This document shows, in pieces, positions 1-5,061 of a stretch of 5,693 nucleotides of DNA. The position numbers were made by a program, and so were the translations under genes. This DNA is from Firmicutes bacterium UBA1047 (GTDB taxonomy: Bacteria > Bacillota > Clostridia > Tissierellales > Sedimentibacteraceae), in the NCBI GenBank assembly GCA_002316585.1, contig DCDU01000192.1, positions 25,032 to 30,724 of the forward strand, given 5' to 3'. Every line of letters begins with the position of its first letter. Positions within the stretch are counted from its first letter, which is position 1. The notes under the pieces are model-generated. The model was not told the DNA's origin, ran no database searches, and was given only the letters and a program-made list of their open reading frames with translations.

Positions 1-97
1 GACGTTAGTCAAATCTTTTTACAGCTGCAAAGTTGAAACAGACAAAAATACACCCAAAGAATGTGCGGATAAAATCATAAATAGTTTATTTTGTTAA
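1..97 (+). CDS. C-terminal end of an unidentified protein, possibly a small P-loop kinase (partial, 5' end outside window)
   Basis: The frame starting at base 2 is open from the left edge for 31 codons and stops at TAA 95-97. The last part reads VETDKNTPKECADKIINSLF. A 'V-(D/E)-T-(D/S)-x-x-(T/S)-P-(E/K)-E-x-A-(D/E)-K-I' ending is typical of small P-loop NTPases and kinases (adenylate- or shikimate-kinase-like and AAA-type nucleoside kinases), where a beta strand is followed by a final helix. That assignment is inference from tail style only, since the P-loop and all catalytic residues would lie outside the window. No terminator-like hairpin separates it from the next gene, so it could share a transcript with the gene at 166. 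It is too short for an ORF finder with a usual length cutoff. Confidence 0.55.
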   Translation, partial: TLVKSFYSCKVETDKNTPKECADKIINSLFC

Positions 98-114
98 TGA
101 TAAAGTTTTCTTGA

Positions 115-123
115 TGATATATT
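115..123 (+). promoter_or_regulatory. candidate extended -10 promoter element ahead of the toroid-protein gene
   Basis: TGATATATT at 115-123 fits an extended -10 box (TGn followed by TATATT). It lies about 43 nt upstream of the ATG at 166, which would give a leader of roughly 35 nt. The -35 region at the right spacing (95-100, TAATGA) is poor. Such matches arise easily in AT-rich DNA, so this is a weak call. Confidence 0.25.
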
Positions 124-165
124 TGTGACGGATAAAAATTCAAAATAATAAGCTTAGGAGTACTT

Positions 166-1095
166 ATGCAGATAATTGATTGGTTATTAGAGGGAGATAT
201 TGTTATTCGGCACTTGACGAATAAGCATTTACTATGTCGTTCTTTTGAGCATAACAACGGAGGATATATTGCTAAATACCTGAATTTATACGATGCTGCG
301 GAACAGGAATGGGGCGGCAGTATTTATTCCGGAAAATGGACATCAAGCACTTACACATTATTGGAGTTAAAGTACATGGAGGTTCATTACGACAATCCGT
401 GCTATCAGAATGGTACGAAAAAAGTGCTGAATGGTCTTTGGAAAAATCACGGTAAGATTTCTAAATATAGGTATCAGGATATGTGCATGTCCGCAATGCT
501 GTTAAGTCTCGTTTGTTATGGGAGAATCAATGATTTCAGAACAAATGAAATAATCGACTACATATTGTCACACCAGATGGACGACGGAGGTTGGAATTGT
601 GCATGGGATTCCGTTCATAATCGCTCTGCTGCCGGCTCCGTACATACAACGATTTCCGTATTGGAAGCATTTGCTGATTACGAAAAATACGGATATGATT
701 ACCGCTTAGCTGAAATAAAACGGCAGGCGGCTTTGGGACAGGAATATTTATTAAAAAGGGAGCTGTTCAAATCCTTAAAAACCGGCGAGGCTATCCACTC
801 TGACATGATTAGCTTTCATTATCCCTGCCGCTGGAAATATGACTGCTTTCGTGCGTTAGAGTATTTTGTACATATTGGACACCCTTATGACAATCGTATG
901 CAGGATGCAATAAATTTAGTGAAAACTGCTTTGAAAAAAGGATATATAAACAAAGGAAAGAGTTATTCGGGTAAGATTCACTTTCCCCTGGAATCAGGTA
1001 CAAAAGGGAAATTCAATACATACAGAGGGCTTCTTATACTAAAACATTATGACAATGAATTTTATCAGGAAGCTGTTAATATTATTAATTTTTGA
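166..1095 (+). CDS. squalene-cyclase/prenyltransferase-like alpha-toroid protein of unknown function
   Basis: This 309-residue protein resembles the alpha/alpha-toroid repeats of terpene cyclases and prenyltransferase beta subunits. The clearest element is HQMDDGGWNC at residues 136-145, which fits the QW repeat (Q-x3-G-x-W). An earlier WGGSIYSGKW stretch and a late FNTYRGLLILKHY stretch also look like toroid helices. FHYPCRWKYD at residues 217-226 is reminiscent of a motif seen in stand-alone members of this family. True squalene-hopene cyclases are about 630 residues, with two domains and a DxDD acid motif. Here there is a single domain and I see no DxDD, so a classical cyclase activity is not supported. 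No signal peptide or obvious membrane segment is visible. The ATG is preceded by AGGAG at 156-160 with a 5-nt spacer. The next gene starts 20 nt after the stop, suggesting co-transcription. The substrate is unknown. Confidence 0.8.
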   Translation: MQIIDWLLEGDIVIRHLTNKHLLCRSFEHNNGGYIAKYLNLYDAAEQEWGGSIYSGKWTSSTYTLLELKYMEVHYDNPCYQNGTKKVLNGLWKNHGKISKYRYQDMCMSAMLLSLVCYGRINDFRTNEIIDYILSHQMDDGGWNCAWDSVHNRSAAGSVHTTISVLEAFADYEKYGYDYRLAEIKRQAALGQEYLLKRELFKSLKTGEAIHSDMISFHYPCRWKYDCFRALEYFVHIGHPYDNRMQDAINLVKTALKKGYINKGKSYSGKIHFPLESGTKGKFNTYRGLLILKHYDNEFYQEAVNIINF

Positions 1096-1115
1096 ATTGT
1101 AATGGAGAACTTGGA

Positions 1116-1541
1116 ATGAAAACTAACGGACCAATTTACAAACCGACAACATCATCAGCTGTAGAATTCGCCAATGCCGACAGGCTTGAGGAATGGATTC
1201 ACTTATTCCTCTGCAAGGAAGGAGGCAATAAAGAATTTTCTGATGGGTTAAAGCTTAAGCCTCGACGTTATTATGCACCTCGGATGATGAACCTTGATGA
1301 ATTTGAACGGTGCTGCGGACCCGAAACAAATATTAAATATCAAATACCAAAAGACGGATTTAATCACCGTGTCGGCAATATATCTGAAAAATACAGCAGC
1401 GGTGATTGGGATATGCCGCCGTTAATTATATATCGCGATGAAAACGGATATGAATTGTCCGATGGAAACCATAGGTATGAAGCATTGAAAAGATTAGGAC
1501 ACAAACAATACTGGGTTATTATATGGGAAACGGTCAAGTGA
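1116..1541 (+). CDS. stand-alone ParB/sulfiredoxin-like domain protein
   Basis: With the start at 1116 the protein has 141 residues. The C-terminal part contains MPPLIIYRDENGYELSDGNH followed by RYEALKRLG. The signature DGNHR falls at residues 116-120 and the helix YEALKRLG at 121-128, typical of the ParB N-terminal / sulfiredoxin-like fold, where a 'DG-x-HR' or 'GERR' box binds nucleotide. There is no helix-turn-helix or dimerisation domain as in a real chromosome-partitioning ParB, so automatic 'ParB' labels would mislead. A nucleotide-dependent enzyme (ATPase, kinase or nuclease relative) is more likely. I choose ATG 1116 because GGAG at 1104-1107 sits 8 nt upstream. An in-frame TTG at 1092 overlapping the previous stop is possible but has no better ribosome binding site. 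The 20-nt gap to the toroid gene suggests one operon. Confidence 0.75.
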   Translation: MKTNGPIYKPTTSSAVEFANADRLEEWIHLFLCKEGGNKEFSDGLKLKPRRYYAPRMMNLDEFERCCGPETNIKYQIPKDGFNHRVGNISEKYSSGDWDMPPLIIYRDENGYELSDGNHRYEALKRLGHKQYWVIIWETVK

Positions 1542-1642
1542 AGCAATGGGCACTCAAATGATGACAGGAACAGATATTTGTATTTATAAGGACTTGCAGT
1601 GTAGCAAGGGCAATTGAGTTTTTATAGAAGGAGATAATAACA
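1542..1642 (+). promoter_or_regulatory. gap ahead of the phosphotransferase gene, with a small dyad and a possible leader ORF
   Basis: The 101-nt gap contains a perfect 5-bp inverted repeat, CTTGC 1593-1597 and GCAAG 1604-1608, with a 6-nt loop. A 23-codon reading frame, ATG 1546 to TGA 1615-1617, spans the dyad; its product would end IYKDLQCSKGN. It has only a poor ribosome binding site, so translation is doubtful. No promoter with both a good -35 and a good -10 is visible. The region could be a leader controlling the downstream gene or simply spacer. Confidence 0.2.
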
Positions 1643-2596
1643 ATGGAAACAAGTAATGACATCTTGTCACGCGTGTGCAAAGACATTCCGAACTGCGAGT
1701 CATTTATTAAGATAGAACCGATAAACAAAGGTGTGTCGGGCGACGATAAATACTTCGTCGAGACAACCGAAGGACAGCATTTTCTGCTGCGTATTTCTGA
1801 CATTGAATCATATGAACGTAAAAAGACTATGTACGACATGATGGGGCGTATCGCCTCGCTCGGTGTATCGATGTCACGTCCGGTGGACTTCGGTGTCTGT
1901 AACGGCGGCAAGAAGGTATATCAATTGCTCTCTTGGTGCGACGGTGTAACGGCGGACGTTTTGTTGCCTATGCTGCCTGAAATCGAGCAGTACACACTCG
2001 GCGTCAAAGCCGGTCAGAACCTCAGGATGATACACTCTATTCCGGCACCCGATGGGATAGGAGATTGGTATGACCGGTTCACAAGCATAAATGACGGACG
2101 ATTAAAGTCTTTTTTAGATTGTGGCATCCCTATCGACGGCAGTGACGTAATTCTTGCTTATTATGAAGAAAACCGCCATCTGCTGCGTGGACGCCCTCAG
2201 TGCTTCATCCATAGCGACTACCACAACGAAAATTTATTGGTTTCTGAAAGCCATGAAATTGCGGTTATTGACTGGGATCTCCTCGACAGCCTCTATGGTG
2301 ACCCGTGGTCAGAGTTTAACAGGATTTCAATGTGTACAAATTTTGTCCCGCATTTTGCGACGGGTCTGCTGCGCGGATATTTTGACGGCGAACCTCCGGA
2401 AGAGTTCTGGCGGATACTTGCACTGTACCTTTCGACCGGCGCTCTGATGCTGGTCTCCTGGGCAGCCTATGTTGAGCCGGGATGTTTGGAAGAATGTAAA
2501 CAAAACGCGGTTAAAATTATGCATTGGTTCGATGGTATGCATAACTTAGTACCGACGTGGTACGTCACAGATTTTACCATAGATGGGAAACTGTAA
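1643..2596 (+). CDS. aminoglycoside phosphotransferase (APH)-family kinase, substrate unknown
   Basis: This 317-residue protein has the APH/choline-kinase fold. An N-terminal glycine-containing loop, NKGVSGDDKYFV (about residues 29-39), and LLRIS (48-52) form the nucleotide-binding lobe. The Brenner catalytic loop is HSDYHNENLL, with H190, catalytic-base candidate D192 and metal ligand candidate N197. The second metal motif is VIDWD, with D210 and D212. All key residues are intact and the length is normal for the family. Members phosphorylate small hydroxylated molecules with ATP in the cytoplasm; some confer aminoglycoside or macrolide resistance, but many are metabolic, and nothing in the sequence fixes the substrate. 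AAGGAG at 1628-1633 with a 9-nt spacer supports the start. Base composition is visibly GC-richer than its neighbours (33 of 60 G+C in 1861-1920 against 19 of 60 in 2641-2700), suggesting separate ancestry. The acetyltransferase gene follows after 15 nt. Confidence 0.88.
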   Translation: METSNDILSRVCKDIPNCESFIKIEPINKGVSGDDKYFVETTEGQHFLLRISDIESYERKKTMYDMMGRIASLGVSMSRPVDFGVCNGGKKVYQLLSWCDGVTADVLLPMLPEIEQYTLGVKAGQNLRMIHSIPAPDGIGDWYDRFTSINDGRLKSFLDCGIPIDGSDVILAYYEENRHLLRGRPQCFIHSDYHNENLLVSESHEIAVIDWDLLDSLYGDPWSEFNRISMCTNFVPHFATGLLRGYFDGEPPEEFWRILALYLSTGALMLVSWAAYVEPGCLEECKQNAVKIMHWFDGMHNLVPTWYVTDFTIDGKL

Positions 2597-2603
2597 TTTG
2601 CGG
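2589..2603 (+). repeat. 15-bp imperfect direct repeat, copy at the upstream end of the acetyltransferase gene
   Basis: AACTGTAATTTGCGG spans the Leu-stop of the phosphotransferase gene and the beginning of the next ribosome binding site. It matches 3045-3059 at 13 of 15 positions. The two copies bracket the acetyltransferase gene and sit at the same position relative to a stop codon. Chance similarity in AT-rich sequence is not excluded. Confidence 0.3.
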
Positions 2604-2611
2604 AGGAAAGA

Positions 2612-3052
2612 ATGTTAGAATATAAAAATATAACTTTAGGTGATGTAAAAGATTTAGCAGAAATGTATGTTGAAACATTTAATTCAGAGCCGTGGAATGA
2701 TAGATGGACAATTGATACAGCAAGCAAAAGATTGCATCAGATGATTAATGTGGAAGATTTTTTTGGTATTTCAGCAAGAAAGAATGATGTGTTATGCGGA
2801 ATGATTTTAGGAAGCAAGGAGCAGTATTTTGATGGAACAATGTTTAATATTAAGGAATTTTGCGTTAAAAATGAAATGCGCGGCAAAGGTCTTGGCACAG
2901 AAATTTATAAAGAGTTTGAAATGCGAATGAAAGAGGAAGGCATTAGAGAAATTATACTTTTTACATCAAAAGGTGATTATACTGAGCACTTTTATCATAA
3001 GCAAGGTTTGGAAACGTATAATGATTTAACATTAATGGGGAAGCAACTGTAA
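2612..3052 (+). CDS. GNAT-family N-acetyltransferase, substrate unknown
   Basis: This 146-residue protein has the layout of a single-domain Gcn5-related acetyltransferase, which transfers acetyl from acetyl-CoA to an amine. The N-terminus has FNSEPWNDRWT at residues 23-33, a segment often seen in acceptor-side helices of the family. Motif A is visible as KEFCVKNEMRGKGLGTEIY, with the pyrophosphate-binding R-G-K-G-L-G at residues 90-95. The late FYHKQGLE at 127-134 matches the usual 'FYxKxGF' motif B. The gene is AT-rich, unlike the preceding phosphotransferase gene. The start is supported by GGAGG at 2602-2606 with a 5-nt spacer. The 15-nt gap after the phosphotransferase suggests co-transcription. 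An antibiotic N-acetyltransferase role is possible from the neighbour but not shown; self-protection or protein/small-molecule acetylation is equally possible. Confidence 0.85.
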   Translation: MLEYKNITLGDVKDLAEMYVETFNSEPWNDRWTIDTASKRLHQMINVEDFFGISARKNDVLCGMILGSKEQYFDGTMFNIKEFCVKNEMRGKGLGTEIYKEFEMRMKEEGIREIILFTSKGDYTEHFYHKQGLETYNDLTLMGKQL

Positions 3053-3059
3053 ATTGCCG
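3045..3059 (+). repeat. 15-bp imperfect direct repeat, copy at the downstream end of the acetyltransferase gene
   Basis: AACTGTAAATTGCCG covers the Leu-stop of the acetyltransferase gene and matches 2589-2603 at 13 of 15 positions. A weaker relative, AAAAGTAATTTGAGG at 5543-5557 (12 of 15 against the first copy), lies at the stop of the Nudix gene. The other complete genes do not end this way. Confidence 0.3.
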
Positions 3060-3096
3060 CCTAATTAGTAAAATTTTTTTAGTACTATTTTAGCAC

Positions 3097-3115
3097 AGCA
3101 AGATACATATCTGCT
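3097..3115 (+). promoter_or_regulatory. candidate operator dyad upstream of the flavodoxin-domain gene
   Basis: AGCAAGATACATATCTGCT forms an 8-bp inverted repeat (AGC-AGATA against TATCT-GCT) around a 2-nt centre, with one unpaired A in the left arm. It is the clearest dyad in the 192-nt gap between the acetyltransferase and flavodoxin genes. It lies about 70 nt upstream of the best -10 candidate, so direct repression from here would need another promoter closer by. There is no T-run after it, so it is not a terminator. Confidence 0.25.
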
Positions 3116-3184
3116 CCGATAGAGATAATGTTGTGAAGATAAACTTTGATACTGAAATATTGTATTTCTTTGTACAAGAGGGTA

Positions 3185-3193
3185 TGTTATTAT
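3185..3193 (+). promoter_or_regulatory. candidate extended -10 promoter for the flavodoxin-domain gene
   Basis: TGTTATTAT at 3185-3193 is an extended -10 (TGn plus TATTAT). The matching -35 window at 3165-3170 reads TTTCTT with a 17-nt spacer, which is weak but tolerable for an extended -10. Transcription would begin near 3200, giving a leader of about 45 nt before the ATG at 3245. The 192-nt gap upstream makes an independent promoter here likely. Confidence 0.35.
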
Positions 3194-3244
3194 TGATTCA
3201 GTGCATCACACAGAGATAAACAGGAATTTCCATAGGAGGTTGTT

Positions 3245-3772
3245 ATGACAAAGGGCATCATTTTATATCAATCAAAATACGGAGCAACAAAGAAATACGC
3301 GGACTGGCTGGTTGAAGAAACCGGATTTGATTGTATGGAAACGAAGAAAACAACGTTACTTCAACTCGAAAAATATGATATCATAATTCTTGGCGGCGGT
3401 ATTTACGCTTCAGGCATTTCAGGTTTATCCTTTCTCAAAAAGAATATAGAACACCTGAAGAATAAAAAAATTGCTGTTTTTTGTGTAGGTGCATCTCCGT
3501 ATGATGATACGGCATTTCAGCAAATTTATGCACATAACTTTAAAAAGAACTTATCCGGTGTACAATGCTTTTATTGCCGCGGTGCATGGGACGAAAATAA
3601 AATGAATTTTCAAGACAGAACGCTGTGTAAAATGCTTCAAAAGGCTGTGACAAAAAAAGATACGTCAGCATATGAGCCTTGGGAGGCTGCCCTTATGTGC
3701 GCTGTTGGTCAGCAATGTGATTGGACGGAGAAGAAATATCTCAAACCTATCATTGAATATATAAAGGGATAA
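3245..3772 (+). CDS. flavodoxin-domain protein, HemG-like (Flavodoxin_5 type)
   Basis: This 175-residue protein has a flavodoxin fold that should bind FMN. Strand 1 and the phosphate loop read ILYQSKYGATKKYADWL near residues 6-22, the usual 'Y-x-S-x-(Y/H)-G-x-(T/A)' loop. The 50s loop is YDIIILGGGIYASGISG with G50-G52. FCVGASPYDD near residues 79-88 forms the third flavin-contact strand. CRGAWDENKMNFQDRTLCKML toward the C-terminus has the 'F-x-G-x-x-(D/W)-x-x-K-L-x-F' character of menaquinone-dependent protoporphyrinogen oxidase HemG and its many clostridial relatives. No heme genes are nearby, so a general redox role is likelier than heme synthesis. AGGAGG at 3234-3239 with a 5-nt spacer gives a very strong start. 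No membrane segment is seen. The next gene is 58 nt downstream. Confidence 0.85.
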   Translation: MTKGIILYQSKYGATKKYADWLVEETGFDCMETKKTTLLQLEKYDIIILGGGIYASGISGLSFLKKNIEHLKNKKIAVFCVGASPYDDTAFQQIYAHNFKKNLSGVQCFYCRGAWDENKMNFQDRTLCKMLQKAVTKKDTSAYEPWEAALMCAVGQQCDWTEKKYLKPIIEYIKG

Positions 3773-3830
3773 TGTGAATTCCAACAATCGATTAAGCAGC
3801 TTATAGATGAATGGAAAGTGGTGAAGAATA

Positions 3831-4517
3831 ATGCTTTGTGATATTGAATATAAGATAAATGATTCAGATATAAAGGCTGCGCCTGACAGTTTTTGTGTGC
3901 TGAAAACCCCGCTTACTTTGCTGTTTGGTACAAGCAATATAGGAAAATTGAATGCTATGCGAAGGCATTTGACAGGACTCAATGTAAATATAATAGGCTT
4001 GAATGACATTGATATTAAATTGCCTGACATTGACGAAAGCGGGAATAATCCGCTTGAAAATGCTAAAATCAAGGCTCAGGCTTATTATATGGCAACAGGT
4101 ATACCTGTATTTTCATGTGATTCGGGACTTTATATAAAAGAAGCACCCGATGAGCTCCAACCGGGAGTTCATGTTCGCAATATCGGCGGAAGGTATCTTG
4201 AGGACGAAGAAATGATTGAGTATTACGGAAAGCTCGCCGAAGGCTTTGGAGGACAAATGACCGTGCGTTATAAGAACGGCATTTGTCTTGTAAGGAGCGA
4301 AACGGAAATATATGAATATATGGGTGATGATATTGCGGGAGAAGAATTTATCATCACATCAAAACCCCATCCATGCAGAACAAAGGGATTTCCTCTTGAC
4401 AGTCTTTCCGTACATATAAATACCGGAAAATATTATTTTGATATGGACGAGCTTAAGGACCGCTCAAGCATGGATGCGGGGTTCAGAAATTTCTTTATCC
4501 GGACGCTTGAATTTTAG
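3831..4517 (+). CDS. divergent RdgB/HAM1-type non-canonical purine NTP pyrophosphatase
   Basis: The ITPase family hydrolyses (d)ITP and XTP to monophosphates, keeping damaged bases out of nucleic acids. The signature FGTSNIGKL is at residues 32-40 and should bind the triphosphate. DIDESGNNPLENAKIKAQAY (66-85) carries the metal-binding E76/N77 motif. FSCDSGLYI contains catalytic-base candidate D97, and PGVHVR at 111-116 corresponds to the usual PG-(I/V)-x-(S/A)-R. Two things differ from E. coli RdgB. About 30 residues precede the core, and the GGFGYDP and SHRG substrate motifs are replaced by PHPCRTKGFPLDSL (179-192) and a tail around MDAGFRNFF. I recall similar clostridial proteins with the same replacements, so this is probably a subfamily rather than a damaged gene. 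The ATG has only a GGTGA-type ribosome binding site (3820-3824). A GTG at 3897 would trim the extension but lacks one. Confidence 0.82.
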   Translation: MLCDIEYKINDSDIKAAPDSFCVLKTPLTLLFGTSNIGKLNAMRRHLTGLNVNIIGLNDIDIKLPDIDESGNNPLENAKIKAQAYYMATGIPVFSCDSGLYIKEAPDELQPGVHVRNIGGRYLEDEEMIEYYGKLAEGFGGQMTVRYKNGICLVRSETEIYEYMGDDIAGEEFIITSKPHPCRTKGFPLDSLSVHINTGKYYFDMDELKDRSSMDAGFRNFFIRTLEF

Positions 4518-4548
4518 TATGGAGTGATAAGCACGCTGGGTAATAAAA

Positions 4549-4575
4549 TTGCAGAATTGTTTATTTAAATATAAT
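4549..4575 (+). promoter_or_regulatory. candidate sigma-A-type promoter ahead of the split-barrel/Nudix pair
   Basis: A perfect TATAAT lies at 4570-4575 with TTGCAG at 4549-4554 as possible -35. The spacer of 15 nt is shorter than the ideal 17. Transcription would begin near 4582, about 35 nt before the ATG at 4617. The 99-nt gap here, the longest after 3831, fits a new transcription unit. Confidence 0.4.
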
Positions 4576-4616
4576 TTACACCAATTTAGTGACATAGTAG
4601 GAGGAAATATAGAATT

Positions 4617-5042
4617 ATGAGCAATAACAATGAAAAACCATTATTAATTATGTCTGAGAGGTTTGGGCATGATACACTTCTTTCTCTTGCAACCATGGAT
4701 AACATGCGCCCTGCTGTTCGTATTGTCAACAGCTATTACGAAAATGGAGCATTTTACATCGTTACCTATGCGCTTTCAAATAAGATGAAGCAAATCGAAA
4801 TGAATCCGGAAGTTGCTGTTTGTGGTGAATGGTTCACAGCTTACGGTGTGGGGGAAAATATCGGTCACCCCCGTGACATGAAAAATGCAGAGCTTATGTC
4901 AAAGCTGCGTACTGTTTTTGCTGAGTGGTACGACAATGGTCATACTGACGAAAATGATCCACACACTTGTATTCTACGTGTCCGTTTGACTGAGGGGATT
5001 CTATTTTCCAACGGCAAAAAATATGAAATTGATTTCATATGA
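4617..5042 (+). CDS. pyridoxamine 5'-phosphate oxidase-like split-barrel flavoprotein
   Basis: This 141-residue protein matches the PNPOx-like split beta-barrel that binds FMN or a related flavin as a dimer. The first strands read LATMDNMRPAVRIV (24-37), the standard 'LAT-x-x-x-x-xP-x-x-R' opening. FYIVTYALSNKMKQIEMNP (46-64) is the family's 'F-x-(F/I)-x-T-x-x-x-S-x-K-x-x-Q-(I/L)-x-x-NP' segment, followed by VAVCGEW on the next strand. At this length it belongs to the small stand-alone group often annotated as general-stress or 'pyridoxamine 5'-phosphate oxidase family' proteins, not the roughly 220-residue PdxH, so vitamin B6 synthesis should not be assumed. AGGAGG at 4599-4604 is strong but 12 nt from the ATG, somewhat long. 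The Nudix gene begins 19 nt after the stop, so the two are probably co-transcribed. No partner specificity can be read from the sequence. Confidence 0.85.
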   Translation: MSNNNEKPLLIMSERFGHDTLLSLATMDNMRPAVRIVNSYYENGAFYIVTYALSNKMKQIEMNPEVAVCGEWFTAYGVGENIGHPRDMKNAELMSKLRTVFAEWYDNGHTDENDPHTCILRVRLTEGILFSNGKKYEIDFI

Positions 5043-5061
5043 ATTGGATGGCGAAAACCTT

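Noticed and set aside
1092..1115. TTG start for the ParB-like gene overlapping the previous stop codon
   Set aside because: ATG 1116 has a well-spaced GGAG; the eight extra residues show no family similarity.
1534..1911. 125-codon minus-strand reading frame across the start of the phosphotransferase gene
   Set aside because: It lies opposite a well-supported gene with intact motifs, and its product has no recognisable domain.
2154..2447. 97-codon plus-strand frame inside the phosphotransferase gene
   Set aside because: It overlaps the catalytic region of the phosphotransferase in another frame, has no ribosome binding site, and its product is low in recognisable features.
3053..3096. Intrinsic terminator after the acetyltransferase gene, from the T-run near 3073-3080
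   Set aside because: No GC-rich stem precedes the T-run; only a weak TAAAAT/ATTTTA pairing with a long loop can be drawn.
3053..3244. Integron attC site or similar recombination site
   Set aside because: No paired RYYYAAC/GTTRRRY core sites with a long imperfect dyad between them were found here or in the other gaps.
3665..4072. 135-codon minus-strand frame spanning the flavodoxin/RdgB-like junction
   Set aside because: It is antisense to two genes with clear family motifs, and no minus-strand ribosome binding site or domain is evident.
5023..5061. Upstream ATG start for the Nudix gene inside the split-barrel gene
   Set aside because: There is no ribosome binding site, and the extra residues are unlike the usual Nudix N-terminus, which begins at the residues encoded from 5062.
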